NCBI GenBank assembly: GCA_934466455.1
Contig: CAKSLF010000009.1
Span: 1 to 64,000 of the forward strand
Direction of reading: 5' to 3'
DNA length: 64,000 bases
From: an uncultured Oscillospiraceae bacterium
Lineage (GTDB): Bacteria; Bacillota; Clostridia; Oscillospirales; Ruminococcaceae
In this document: piece after piece, positions 42,407-51,380 of the stretch
Layout: the number at the start of each line of letters is the position of its first letter
Position numbering within the stretch: the stretch's first letter is position 1
The notes under the pieces: generated by a model
What the model was told of the DNA's origin: nothing
Database searches by the model: none
What the model saw: the letters and a program-made list of their open reading frames with translations, nothing else
Made by a program: the position numbers and the translations under genes

Positions 42407-44950
42407 ATGACGGGATTAAACAAAACATCAAAAAATCTTTATTGGCAAACCGCAATTCTTGCGGCGATCTGCGCCGTAATTACCGTTGGGCTTATCGTTT
42501 ACCGAAACGGAGGAATTTTTACCTATTACGGCGACTATAACTGCCAACAGATATGCTTTTATATGCACGCCCACGAGCTTGTTAAAAGCGGACAGATAGG
42601 CTGGGATTGGGGAACCGATCTTGGCGCAAACTTTATCGGCTCCTATTCCTTTTACCTTCTTTTCAGCCCGTTTTTCTGGCTTACAATTCCCTTTGAAACC
42701 GCAGCCGTGCCCTATCTTATGGCTCCGCTTTTTGTGCTCAAGTTCTGCACCTGCGCCGTAACCGCATATTTCTATGTTGCCCGCTTTGTTAAGGACAAAC
42801 GCTTTGCCGTAGTCGGCGGTTTGCTTTATGCCTTCAGCGGATACTGCATATACAATGTTTTCTTTAATCATTTTCTTGATGTTGTTGCGTTTTTCCCGCT
42901 TTTGCTTATCGGCTTGGAGCAGCTTATAACCGAGGATAAGCACGGCGTATTTATCCTTTCCGTTGCCGTAAACGCAATGGTAAACTACTGGTTTTTTATC
43001 GGCGAGGTTTTCTTTGTAATCCTCTATTTCTTCATTCGTATAACTGATAAATCCGTTGAGCAAAAATTCAAAAAGCTCCTCTATGTCGGGGTGGAATCCG
43101 TTCTTGGGCTTTGCCTTGCTGCTTTTGCTGTTTTGCCCTCCGTCCTTGCGGTTATGGGCAACCCAAGGGTCGGCGGCGACAACTATATAAACGGTTGGTC
43201 GCTTTGGCTCTATTACAGCGAACAGCGTGTTCCCGCAATTATCGCAAGCTTTTTTATGCCGCCGGATATGCCCGCAAAGCAGAATATGTTCTCCGGTCAG
43301 GGGGCGCAGTGGGCTTCCATGGCGGGCTGGCTTCCGCTTTTCGGAATGACCGGCGCAGTTGCGTGGGTCCGCTGCGTAAAGCGCGACTGGCTTAAAAAAA
43401 TGATAATCGCCTGCACCGTTTGCGCCCTTGTTCCGGCTCTTAATGCGGTTTTTATCCTCTTTAACAACTCCTATTATGCCCGTTGGTTCTATATGTTCGA
43501 GCTTATCCTCGTCCTTGCCACGGTAAAGGCGTTGGAGGCTTCCCGCCACGACCCGGAGGACGGCGAGGAGCAGCCGAAGCACGCCCATGTTGATTATAAA
43601 AAGGGGCTTCTTCCCTGCTATGCAATAACCGTCGGGCTTATTCTTATCCTTACCCTTTCTCCGGTTTATTACAGCGATACCGGCTGGACGGTCGGTTTGC
43701 TTTATGATAATCTTTGGTTCCTGCTTACCGCTTCCTTTGCGGTTGCTTCGCTGCTTATTGCAACTGCGCTTTGGTTTATGCGCAAAAAAAAGCATTATAA
43801 GAACATTCTTGTGATTGCCACGGCGGTCGTCTGCGCCGCATACGGCTTTGCCTTTATAAATTTCGGCTATGGCTTTGCCGGCGACCACGAGGAGATAATC
43901 GACGAGGCAGTCGGTCTTTCCGAGGAAATGCAGCTTCCCGTTGAAGAAGGTCAGACCTTTGCCCGTGCGGACTTTTACGAATGCTTTGAAAACCTTGGGC
44001 TTTATTGGGAAATCCCGTCTATCCGCTGCTTCCACAGCATTATACCCGCCTCCGTAATGGAGTTCTATCCAAAGGTAGATGTAAAGCGGGATGTTTCCAG
44101 CAAGCCGGAATACAGCTATTTTGCCCTGCGCTCTCTGCTTTCCGTAAAATACCTCTATGCACAGTCAAGCGAGGTAACGCCGGATTCCGTCCTCTGCAAC
44201 GGCTTTGAGTTCTATAAGGAGGAAAACGGATACCTTATCTTCAAAAACACAAATTATATTCCTATGGGCTTTACCTTCGACTATTATATAACCGAGGAGG
44301 AGTTTGAAGAAATCCCTTCCAATCAAAGGGATAAGGTGCTCTGCTCCGCAATCGTCCTTTCCAACAGCCAAATTATGCGTTACAGCAGCAATATACCTCA
44401 TCTTCCCGACGGCCCGAGAAGCTATATGAGCTATTCCGATTTTCAGCTCCAGGCTGCCCTGCGCCGCCGCAGCTCCGCCTATGAATTTAACTACGACGCA
44501 AGCGGCTTTACAGCAAAAATAAATCTTACAAGGGATAATCTTGTTTTCTTCTCCGTTCCCTACGACGAGGGCTGGACGGCATATGTAAACGGAACCGAAA
44601 CCGAAATTGAGCGGGTGGATACCGGCTTTATGGCTGTATTTGCGGAAAAGGGCGATAACGAAATCGTCTTTGTATATCATACTCCCGGTCTTAAAACCGG
44701 AATTATAATCAGCGCAGCGGCACTTTTGCTTTCCGCCTGCTATATCCTCTATTTTGTCCGTATAAACAGGCTCCAAAGCGACGCAGCCGCCATAAGCGAA
44801 TATTACGAGCGGCGTGAGGAGGACGAGGAAGCCGAGGACGAACCGGATCTTCCTCCGGAAGAAGACCTTACGGTAATTCGCAAGCCGGAGGATACCCCGC
44901 CCTATACCGAATATGAGGGTCCCGACCCTAAAATCTACCCCGATTTGTAA
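42407..44950 (+). CDS. YfhO-family large membrane protein
   Basis: 847 residues. About 12 membrane segments up to residue 480, an extracytoplasmic domain (about 490-755), a last membrane segment (IIISAAALLLSACYILYFV) and an acidic cytoplasmic tail (EYYERREEDEEAEDEPDLPPEEDL). N-terminal FTYYGDYNCQQICFYMHAHEL and DWGTDLGANFIGSYSFYL are typical of YfhO, a GT-C-like family implicated in glycosylation of lipoteichoic acid (Bacillus YfhO). Its donor or acceptor is not identified here. Confidence 0.88.
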   Translation: MTGLNKTSKNLYWQTAILAAICAVITVGLIVYRNGGIFTYYGDYNCQQICFYMHAHELVKSGQIGWDWGTDLGANFIGSYSFYLLFSPFFWLTIPFETAAVPYLMAPLFVLKFCTCAVTAYFYVARFVKDKRFAVVGGLLYAFSGYCIYNVFFNHFLDVVAFFPLLLIGLEQLITEDKHGVFILSVAVNAMVNYWFFIGEVFFVILYFFIRITDKSVEQKFKKLLYVGVESVLGLCLAAFAVLPSVLAVMGNPRVGGDNYINGWSLWLYYSEQRVPAIIASFFMPPDMPAKQNMFSGQGAQWASMAGWLPLFGMTGAVAWVRCVKRDWLKKMIIACTVCALVPALNAVFILFNNSYYARWFYMFELILVLATVKALEASRHDPEDGEEQPKHAHVDYKKGLLPCYAITVGLILILTLSPVYYSDTGWTVGLLYDNLWFLLTASFAVASLLIATALWFMRKKKHYKNILVIATAVVCAAYGFAFINFGYGFAGDHEEIIDEAVGLSEEMQLPVEEGQTFARADFYECFENLGLYWEIPSIRCFHSIIPASVMEFYPKVDVKRDVSSKPEYSYFALRSLLSVKYLYAQSSEVTPDSVLCNGFEFYKEENGYLIFKNTNYIPMGFTFDYYITEEEFEEIPSNQRDKVLCSAIVLSNSQIMRYSSNIPHLPDGPRSYMSYSDFQLQAALRRRSSAYEFNYDASGFTAKINLTRDNLVFFSVPYDEGWTAYVNGTETEIERVDTGFMAVFAEKGDNEIVFVYHTPGLKTGIIISAAALLLSACYILYFVRINRLQSDAAAISEYYERREEDEEAEDEPDLPPEEDLTVIRKPEDTPPYTEYEGPDPKIYPDL

Positions 44951-45046
44951 TTCTCTGCAACAAATCATCATAAAATCCGCACTATATATGCGAAACCCTT
45001 TTGAAAAAAATGCCGTAAACCTTTATGACAAAAAGGAGGACATAAG

Positions 45047-46072
45047 ATGAAAAAGACATTTGCAATAATTCTTGCCCTTATAATTGCGCTTTCCCTTGTC
45101 GGGTGCAGCAAATCCGCACCGAATATGGCTTTTGACGGCGCATATAACGGCTATTACGAAAGCTCCGCCCCGGAGGCGGAGCCCTCCGCAAGCGAACAGG
45201 AATTTCTCGATTCCGACTATGCTTCCGAAGCCGCAATCGGCGAAAACACCTCCGCAAGCGGAAGAAAGCTTATCCGCACCGTAAGCCTTTCTATGGAAAC
45301 CCTTGAGTTTGAAAGCTTTGTTTCCGCCCTCCAAAAAGCCGTTGCGGAAACCGGCGGATATATCGAAAGCTCAGATATAAGCGGAAACAGCTATAATTAC
45401 AGCCGCAACCGCTATGCAAGCTTTACCTGCCGCATTCCCTCCGCAAAGCTGGACGGCTTTCTCGGCACTGTCGGCGGAATAGGCAATGTTACCTCAAGCT
45501 ATGAAAACCAGGACGATGTGACCCTCTCCTATGTTGATACGGAAGCAAGGGTCGCCTCCCTCCAAACCGAATACGACCGTCTTCTCGAGCTTCTTTCAAA
45601 GGCGGAAAACATTGATTCCGTAATAGCCCTGGAGCAGCGTCTTTCCGATGTACGCTATCAGCTTGAAAGCTATAAAAGCCAGCTCCGCACCTACGATAAT
45701 CTTGTTGATTACAGCACCGTTACAATCAGCGCAAGCGAAGTTCAGCGAGTGACCTCTCCGGAGGAAAAATCCGTTTGGGCAAGAATATCCACCGATTTTT
45801 CCGATAACCTCTACGATGTCGGCACCGGTCTTGTGGATTTCTTTGTATGGTTCGTTTCGGCAACGCCCTATTTTGCCGTTCTTGCGGTTATTGCGCTTAT
45901 AATCGTGCTTATAGTAAAAGCCTGCCTTAAAAATAACCCCCGCCATCAGGCAAGGGTCGCTTGGAAGAAAGCCGAAAAAGCCCGCAAAAAAGCCGAAAAG
46001 CTTGCAAAGAAAAACGGCGCAGAGCCGGCGGAGGCTCCCGCTCCCGCCGAGGATAAGCCCGCCGAGAAATAA
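45047..46072 (+). CDS. DUF4349-type lipoprotein
   Basis: 341 residues. Lipobox ALSLVGCSKS at the N-terminus, then a DUF4349 region with SLSMETLEFESFVSALQKAV and a coiled-coil centre (LQTEYDRLLELLSKAENIDSV...VRYQLESYKSQLRTYDNL), one membrane helix near 277-297 and a Lys/Ala-rich tail (AWKKAEKARKKAEKLAKK). Function unknown; a membrane-linked coiled-coil protein exposed outside. AAAAGGAGG site. It follows the YfhO-type gene by 96 bases on the same strand. Confidence 0.88.
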   Translation: MKKTFAIILALIIALSLVGCSKSAPNMAFDGAYNGYYESSAPEAEPSASEQEFLDSDYASEAAIGENTSASGRKLIRTVSLSMETLEFESFVSALQKAVAETGGYIESSDISGNSYNYSRNRYASFTCRIPSAKLDGFLGTVGGIGNVTSSYENQDDVTLSYVDTEARVASLQTEYDRLLELLSKAENIDSVIALEQRLSDVRYQLESYKSQLRTYDNLVDYSTVTISASEVQRVTSPEEKSVWARISTDFSDNLYDVGTGLVDFFVWFVSATPYFAVLAVIALIIVLIVKACLKNNPRHQARVAWKKAEKARKKAEKLAKKNGAEPAEAPAPAEDKPAEK

Positions 46073-46120
46073 TCAAAAGCCGCCGAAAGACTCCTCATAA
46101 AAAAATACAGTAATTAAGAC

Positions 46121-46158
46121 AAAAAACTTCCTGTGTCCTATGCACGGGAAGTTTTTTT
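46121..46158 (+). terminator. terminator after the DUF4349 gene
   Basis: Stem AACTTCC/GGAAGTT with an imperfect inner TGTG/CACG extension, followed by seven T. Confidence 0.75.
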
Positions 46159-46200
46159 CGGCTGTTTTTTTATGCGGAATAAGCTTTTTTTAAGCCTTTA

Positions 46201-46632
46201 TCAAAGCTCTTTTCCCATTAAAATCATGTCCTCGCTTCGTAAATACCCTCGCCTTGCGTAAAAATCCTCGTCCTCTACGGTAGTATCAAGGCTTATGCTG
46301 CGGATTCCTCTTGCAACCTCTCTTTTTTCATACTCATGCAAAAGCTCCGTGCCTATACCCTTGCCTCTAAAGGCTTTTCTTACGCAAAACTCCTTTATCA
46401 TGCAGACAATTCCGTCAAAATACTGCTCTTCCTCGCCGATAACCATTCCGATGATTTTTCCGTCCTCAATGGCGGCAAGACCAAAGAAGCCCTCGTTATT
46501 TATATAGTGTCCTATTCTTCTTTCGGCTGTTTTTTGGGTCCATTTCTCAAACCACGGCTCGGAATTAAATGCCTCCGCAAATATCCTTGCAAGCTCTTGA
46601 GTGTCTACCGCCGTTATCTCCCTGTATTTCAC
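46201..46632 (-). CDS. GNAT family N-acetyltransferase
   Basis: 143 residues. The acetyl-CoA site motif A is CVRKAFRGKGIGTELLHEYEKR, with the preceding beta strands IGMVIGEEEQYFDGIVCMIKEF. Substrate unknown. The start is GTG behind AAGGAGCGG. The window's single RGCGCY site lies in the next gene. Confidence 0.85.
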   Translation of the reverse strand: MKYREITAVDTQELARIFAEAFNSEPWFEKWTQKTAERRIGHYINNEGFFGLAAIEDGKIIGMVIGEEEQYFDGIVCMIKEFCVRKAFRGKGIGTELLHEYEKREVARGIRSISLDTTVEDEDFYARRGYLRSEDMILMGKEL

Positions 46633-46680
46633 CTGCGCCGCTCCTTTTACATTTTTATTTTTATCATTATAGCCTGTATT

Positions 46681-47139
46681 TTACTTTCCGTCAATGCTGC
46701 TTTGCCCGCCGCCGGTATGGGAAGAAACATCCGCCGCAATAACCGTTCCCTCATAAACATATATTGTGGCAAAAGCCTCGCCCCCGCCGGGATAATCATT
46801 TACGGCATAGCTGTATTTTTTAACGGTTTTGCCGAGATACGGAGTAAGGTCCATTCCCGCCGCCTTTTGCAGCTCGTTGTATTCCGAAAGCACCTCGTCA
46901 AACTCCGCAGGGATAAGCGCCTCTCCCACAGAGCAAGGCTCCTCCTCCGGCGTCCAGCCAAAGGACGAAATAAATTCCACCCGGCTTTTGTTATCCGTAA
47001 CCCGGCGGGAAATCGCCTCCTGCGCCGCCGGCTGCTCCTTTCCGCCGAAAACAAACATAATTATACCGATAACCACCGCAAGAACAACGCAGCATATACC
47101 GATTATCCTTGCTTTTGCGGTATGAAAAGAAGCTGTCAT
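46681..47139 (-). CDS. DUF4830-type membrane-anchored protein
   Basis: 152 residues: a membrane anchor near the N-terminus (IIGICCVVLAVVIGIIMFVFGG), then an extracytoplasmic domain with FISSFGWTPEEEPCSVGEALIP, YNELQKAAGMDLTPYLGKTVKKYSY and ATIYVYEGTVIAADV, matching DUF4830. Function unknown. A GGAGGTGAT site precedes GTG-ATG; I take the ATG. Confidence 0.8.
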   Translation of the reverse strand: MTASFHTAKARIIGICCVVLAVVIGIIMFVFGGKEQPAAQEAISRRVTDNKSRVEFISSFGWTPEEEPCSVGEALIPAEFDEVLSEYNELQKAAGMDLTPYLGKTVKKYSYAVNDYPGGGEAFATIYVYEGTVIAADVSSHTGGGQSSIDGK

Positions 47140-47216
47140 CACAAAAAATCACCTCCGATAATAAATAAAAGCCCCGTAAAATATATTACGGGGCTTTGTA
47201 TTCTATTCGGAAAAGA

Positions 47217-49286
47217 TTATTCCTTATCCTCGGTCATCCACTGTTTTGCTTCTTCAATAACAGCAGGCTCGAGCATCTTAGGAAGCTCTTCATAGCGTGC
47301 AAACTCAAGGCTGAAGGAACCTCTGCCCTGGGTCATGGAGCGCATAACGGTTGTAAAGTCGGACATTTCGCTCATCGGGACTTCCGCTTCAACAACGGAG
47401 TAGCCCTCTTCCTCTTCGGAGGGAGCCATACCGAGAACACGGCCGCGGCGTTTGTTTACTTCGCCGAGAATATCGCCGGTGTTGGTATCGGGAACAAGAA
47501 CTTTAAGAGTGCCGATAGGCTCGAGAAGGACGGGACCCGCCTGAACAATACCTGCTTTATAAGCAAGTCTTGCTGCCATCTGGAAAGACATATCGTTGGA
47601 GTCAACGGGGTGATAGGAACCGTCAACAAGTCTTGCAAGAACGCCTACCATGGGATAACCGGCAAGCATACCGACCTTGCAGGCTTCGCGCAGACCTTTT
47701 TCAACTGCCGGGAAGAAGTTTCTCGGAACAGAGCCGCCGAATACGGCTTCCTCAAATACCATTTCCTCGCTGTCGGTCGGCTCAAACTCTACCCAAACAT
47801 CGCCGTACTGACCGTGACCGCCGGACTGTTTCTTATGTTTACCCTGAACCTTAACCTTCTTGCGAATGGTTTCTCTGTATGCAACACGGGGCTTTTCAAG
47901 TCCAAGCTCTACGCCGAATTTGGATTTAAGCTTGCTGATAACAACATCAAGGTGCTGTTCGCCAAGACCGGAGAGTATCTGCTGCTTGGTTTCGGGGTTC
48001 ATCTCAAAGTTAAGGGTGGAATCCTCTTCCATAAGGCGGGCGATGGAGGAAGCGGTCTTGCTGTCGTCGCCCTTGCCCTTTGTGTATGTAGCCATTCTGA
48101 AGCAGGGAGCCGGGAACTCGGTCTTCTTAAAGGAAACAACACGGGAGGGGTCGCAAAGGGTATCGCCGGTGGCTGCTTCGGCAAGCTTTGTGATTGCGCC
48201 GATGTCGCCTGCGCTGATGCTGTCAACAGGCTCCTGAGTTTTTCCGTGCATAATTACCATCTTGCCAAGACGCTCCTGGCTGCCGGTTCTGGAATCAACC
48301 GGAGTTGCTGCGGTTGCGATTGTGCCGGCGATTACCTTAACAAAGGAAAGCTTTCCGACAAAGGGGTCCGCAACGGTTTTGAATACATACGCCGCAACCG
48401 GAGCATTGGCGTCGCATTTAATAAAAACTTCCTTGCCGTCTGCGTCGGTGGCAACCTCGGAGGCTGCTTCCGCTGCGGAGGGGAATACTTTTTTAAGGGA
48501 GGTCATAAAGAGCTCTACGCCTTTAAGGGTGATTGCGTCGCCGCAATAAACGGGGGCGATAGTTCCGTCTTTAAGACCGGCTTTAAGACCTTTTATTCTT
48601 TCTTCTTCGGTAAACGGCTCGTCCGCAAAGAACTTTTCCATAAGCTCATCGTCGGTGTTGGCGATTGCTTCGTTCATTGCCATGCGGATCTCTTCAAGGC
48701 GGTCGTCGGAGGGAACATCAACCTCGGTTGCCTTGCCCTTTGCGTCAAACTTAAATGCTTTTTCGGTAATCATATTTACATAAATGTCGCCGACGGGAAC
48801 GGTAACGGGGCAAACGCAATCGCCGAATTTTGCTTTAAGGCTCTCGAATGCTTTATAGAAATCTGCGTTTTCCTGGTCCATTTTGGAGATGAAGAACGCT
48901 TTTGCTTTTTTGGTTTTTGTTGCAAGCTTCCATGCTTTTTCTGTTCCGACAAGCACGCCGGATTTTGCGGAAAGAGTAATGATTACTGCGTCTGCTGCGC
49001 GTACTCCTTCGTGGAATCCGCCGGCAAAGTCAAACAGTCCGGGAGTGTCGATTACATTGACTTTAACTCCGTCATGCTCAAAGGGAGCAACTGCGGAGGA
49101 TACGGAAATTTTTCTTCTGATTTCTTCCGGGTCAAAGTCGCATACGGTATTTCCGTCGGCAATAGTGCCAAGACGGTCGGTGGCTCCGGCTATGTAAAGC
49201 ATCGCCTCCGCCAAAGAAGTTTTACCATCAGAACCGTGACCCGCAAGGGCAATGTTTCTGATATTTTCTGCTGTGTACTGTTTCAA
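47217..49286 (-). CDS. elongation factor G-like GTPase (EF-G paralogue)
   Basis: 689 residues with all five EF-G domains, but diverged: the P-loop reads GHGSDGKTS (16-24) instead of the usual GHIDAGKTT, and G4 reads SKMDQE instead of NKMD. G3 is DTPGLFDF. Domain IV (KKQSGGHGQYGDVWVEFEP) and domain V (MTQGRGSFSLEFARYEELP) are conserved. Such fusA2-type paralogues are common in Clostridia; their role in translation, ribosome recycling or ribosome protection is unsettled. No ribosomal-protein genes flank it, another sign that it is not the main EF-G. Confidence 0.9.
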   Translation of the reverse strand: MKQYTAENIRNIALAGHGSDGKTSLAEAMLYIAGATDRLGTIADGNTVCDFDPEEIRRKISVSSAVAPFEHDGVKVNVIDTPGLFDFAGGFHEGVRAADAVIITLSAKSGVLVGTEKAWKLATKTKKAKAFFISKMDQENADFYKAFESLKAKFGDCVCPVTVPVGDIYVNMITEKAFKFDAKGKATEVDVPSDDRLEEIRMAMNEAIANTDDELMEKFFADEPFTEEERIKGLKAGLKDGTIAPVYCGDAITLKGVELFMTSLKKVFPSAAEAASEVATDADGKEVFIKCDANAPVAAYVFKTVADPFVGKLSFVKVIAGTIATAATPVDSRTGSQERLGKMVIMHGKTQEPVDSISAGDIGAITKLAEAATGDTLCDPSRVVSFKKTEFPAPCFRMATYTKGKGDDSKTASSIARLMEEDSTLNFEMNPETKQQILSGLGEQHLDVVISKLKSKFGVELGLEKPRVAYRETIRKKVKVQGKHKKQSGGHGQYGDVWVEFEPTDSEEMVFEEAVFGGSVPRNFFPAVEKGLREACKVGMLAGYPMVGVLARLVDGSYHPVDSNDMSFQMAARLAYKAGIVQAGPVLLEPIGTLKVLVPDTNTGDILGEVNKRRGRVLGMAPSEEEEGYSVVEAEVPMSEMSDFTTVMRSMTQGRGSFSLEFARYEELPKMLEPAVIEEAKQWMTEDKE

Positions 49287-49324
49287 AGCAAATAATCCCC
49301 TTTCACGATGTGTCGTACGGGTTT

Positions 49325-49354
49325 ATTATAGCAGAATATTACTGCCTTTTGCAA
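49325..49354 (-). promoter_or_regulatory. promoter of the EF-G-like gene
   Basis: Minus-strand TTGCAA (49349-49354), 18-base spacer, TATAAT (49325-49330). Confidence 0.7.
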
Positions 49355-49454
49355 TATAATTCATAAAAAAAGTTCCCGCCTAAGAAAAAAATCCTTTATT
49401 ACGCATAAAATTAAATTTTTCACGGGCAAAAAAGGTCTGTTTTCTTTTGCGAGG

Positions 49455-49492
49455 AAAAAGATTTTTTGCCCTTTTCGGCAAAAAATCTTTTT
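49455..49492. repeat. orphan terminator-like hairpin between divergent genes
   Basis: Perfect 16-bp stem AAAAAGATTTTTTGCC (49455-49470) / GGCAAAAAATCTTTTT (49477-49492) with 6-base loop and a T-run. It lies in the AT-rich 320-base gap between the divergent EF-G-like and XRE genes, where no transcript is expected to end. Two smaller inverted repeats are nearby: AAGGT/ACCTT at about 49506-49524 and GGCGTTT/AAACGCC at 49558-49578 just before the XRE gene. Confidence 0.6.
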
Positions 49493-49608
49493 TTCTGCAA
49501 CACATAAGGTCAAAAAACACACCTTATATATGAAAAGTTTATTCAAGAGATTGCGGCGGCGTTTTTTTAATAAACGCCACCTTTCCATATTATAAGAGGT
49601 GACATTTT

Positions 49609-49836
49609 TTGACAAGTGTTTTGAAGCGTTTACGAAAACAAAAGCAGATGACACAGCTTGAGCTTGCGGAGGCTCTTAACATATCCCAAACCGCCGTCAG
49701 TAAGTACGAAAGAGGCGTTTGCGAACCGGATCTTTCCGTTGTTATAGCCATGGCGGATTTTTTCGGAATTTCCGTTGACGAGCTTGTCCGTGGGCTTTAC
49801 CGCCAAAGCGAAAGCTTCCGCAGCGGGCAAAAATAA
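49609..49836 (+). CDS. XRE-type helix-turn-helix protein
   Basis: 75 residues, essentially one HTH_3 domain: LKRLRKQKQMTQLELAEALNISQTAVSKYERGVCEPDLSVVIAMADFFGISVDELVRG. TTG start behind AAGAGGTGA. Probably a small DNA-binding regulator; the GGCGTTT/AAACGCC inverted repeat just upstream could be its own operator. Confidence 0.85.
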   Translation: MTSVLKRLRKQKQMTQLELAEALNISQTAVSKYERGVCEPDLSVVIAMADFFGISVDELVRGLYRQSESFRSGQK

Positions 49837-49907
49837 GCCCCGCCGAAAAAAATGTCCGCTCCCTGAGATAAATTCAAACTCCTTTTTTTCTTTTTTATCT
49901 TTCCATT

Positions 49908-49946
49908 CAAAAAGTCCGCCGAAAGGCTTTTCGGCGGACTTTTTGT
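49908..49946. terminator. bidirectional terminator
   Basis: Stem AAAAAGTCCGCCGAAA (49909-49924) / TTTTCGGCGGACTTTTT (49928-49944), between the convergent XRE and ddh genes. Confidence 0.85.
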
Positions 49947-49957
49947 GCCTTTTTTGC

Positions 49958-50839
49958 TCAGAGAATGTTTCCCGAACAAAATTCGGGAAAAAGCTCCGCC
50001 GGAGAAAGCTCCGGAAAAAGCCTGCATCCCGGTCTGTGCAAAAATCCCGCCCGCATTGCCGCAAGCATAAGCCTTGCGGTTAATGCCGGATTGTTTATGC
50101 TCATTTCAAAGGCAATGCGCTGTTCTCCCTCGCCGAAGGCATAGCCGCTGCGCTCTATTTTTACGCCGTGAGCACGGCTTTTGTGCGGTGCAAGGTCATC
50201 CGTAAACACAACCTCGGTTTCGTCGTGCTCAAAATAGCCGTCGGAGCGGATTGCGTGCTCAACCGCCGCCGGGTCCGCCCCCGGCTTGAGCACCGCAAAA
50301 ACCTGTCTGCGGTGGCTGTCGCCCCCCGCCGGAAGAGTTACCGCAACGGCGTCCGCAACGCCCTCTATTGCCTTTACCGCCGCCGTATGCCCCATGCTTA
50401 TCCCCGGTCCGAACTGCGTGTGCGTCACCCCGCAGGGCAGCGCAGCGGCAAAAAGCGCACGAACGGAGGAATCCAAGCCTGGGTCCCACCCCGCTCCCAC
50501 CACGGCAAAGGCTCCGCCCTTTACCGCCGCAGCCGAAAGCTCTTTCTTTATGCTCAAAAGCTCGCCGTGGAGGTCGCAGGCGTCCACCGTATTTATTCCG
50601 AGGGAAAGCAGGTACTTTGCCGCAGCGGCAGCCCTCCGGGACGGCACGCAGACAAGCACTCCGTCCGGCTTTTGCAAAAGCTTTTCTGCGCAGGAGGCAG
50701 TCTGCACCCCGTCAAAGCCCAAAACCGTCCCCTCTTCCCTGCGGATAAATCCGCAGAGGCGCATATCCGCCGCTTCCAAAATGGCTTTTGCCGCATATAT
50801 TCCGACATTTCCCGTGCCCATAACCGCAATGTTCTTCAT
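49958..50839 (-). CDS. ddh: diaminopimelate dehydrogenase family protein
   Basis: 293 residues. Rossmann motif MGTGNVGIYAAKAI, substrate region NTVDACDLHGEL, and the Ddh signature AVVGAGWDPGLDSSVRALF...QFGPGISMGHTAAVKAIEGV. Ddh makes meso-diaminopimelate directly from tetrahydrodipicolinate using NADPH and ammonia, for lysine and peptidoglycan. About 30 residues shorter than typical enzymes, mostly at the C-terminus, so activity is likely but not sure. Confidence 0.85.
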   Translation of the reverse strand: MKNIAVMGTGNVGIYAAKAILEAADMRLCGFIRREEGTVLGFDGVQTASCAEKLLQKPDGVLVCVPSRRAAAAAKYLLSLGINTVDACDLHGELLSIKKELSAAAVKGGAFAVVGAGWDPGLDSSVRALFAAALPCGVTHTQFGPGISMGHTAAVKAIEGVADAVAVTLPAGGDSHRRQVFAVLKPGADPAAVEHAIRSDGYFEHDETEVVFTDDLAPHKSRAHGVKIERSGYAFGEGEQRIAFEMSINNPALTARLMLAAMRAGFLHRPGCRLFPELSPAELFPEFCSGNIL

Positions 50840-50840
50840 A

Positions 50841-50885
50841 AAAAAATCGCCCCCATATCCCTTTAGGATATGCGGGCGAATTTTT
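50841..50885 (-). terminator. terminator of the P-loop gene
   Basis: Stem TCGCCCCCATATCC (50847-50860) / GGATATGCGGGCGA (50866-50879), one mismatch region, T-run on the minus strand. It overlaps the ddh ribosome binding region. Confidence 0.7.
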
Positions 50886-50900
50886 CTTTATGCTCGAATT

Positions 50901-51317
50901 TTATCTTTCGACAATATATTTGTGAACTCTCTCGGGGAGGTCTTCCTTCTCGCAGGAGGCGGCAAAGGTCATCTCCACATTAAACTCGTCGCAAAGGCGG
51001 CGAAGCTTATCGGTCATCTTTGCGAAGGCGTCGTAGTCACGGCCGCCGATTTTGAAGGTGGCGTCAACAAAAATATGGCTTATATCGTAGTTGCCTGCAA
51101 TAAGACCGGAAAGGAAACCATAAAAAGAGTTGAAATCGGAAATATCGTATTCATCAATGTCGATAAGGCGAACCTTATGGGTAAGGTCAAAGCGAAGAGT
51201 ATCGCCGCGTTCGATTGCCACAACGCAGCCGCCGGTGGTTTTTACCGCTTCTTCAATGCTGTCGATAAGGTATTTTGTTTTGCCGGAGCCTTTAAGGCCA
51301 AGGATAAGTTTAATCAT
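50901..51317 (-). CDS. small P-loop NTPase-like protein, unknown function
   Basis: 138 residues. Walker A GLKGSGKTK at residues 7-15 and a Walker B-like strand ISHIFVDATF. Related small ATP-binding proteins occur in Clostridia next to various genes; I do not recognise the family by name. GAGGGAG site before the ATG. It is downstream of pgi by 64 bases, possibly co-transcribed. Confidence 0.7.
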   Translation of the reverse strand: MIKLILGLKGSGKTKYLIDSIEEAVKTTGGCVVAIERGDTLRFDLTHKVRLIDIDEYDISDFNSFYGFLSGLIAGNYDISHIFVDATFKIGGRDYDAFAKMTDKLRRLCDEFNVEMTFAASCEKEDLPERVHKYIVER

Positions 51318-51380
51318 TTTTTATGTCTCCCTCTGTTCTTTTATTATCATTGCGCAAACGCAGTTTGACCGAAGTCGGTT

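Noticed and set aside
42428..44035. 535-codon minus-strand frame opposite the YfhO-type gene
   Set aside because: Lys/Arg-rich translation without domains, antisense to a real membrane protein with promoter and ribosome site.
47196..49295. Long + strand open frame opposite the EF-G-like gene
   Set aside because: Same shadow effect; the EF-G domains on the minus strand are unmistakable.
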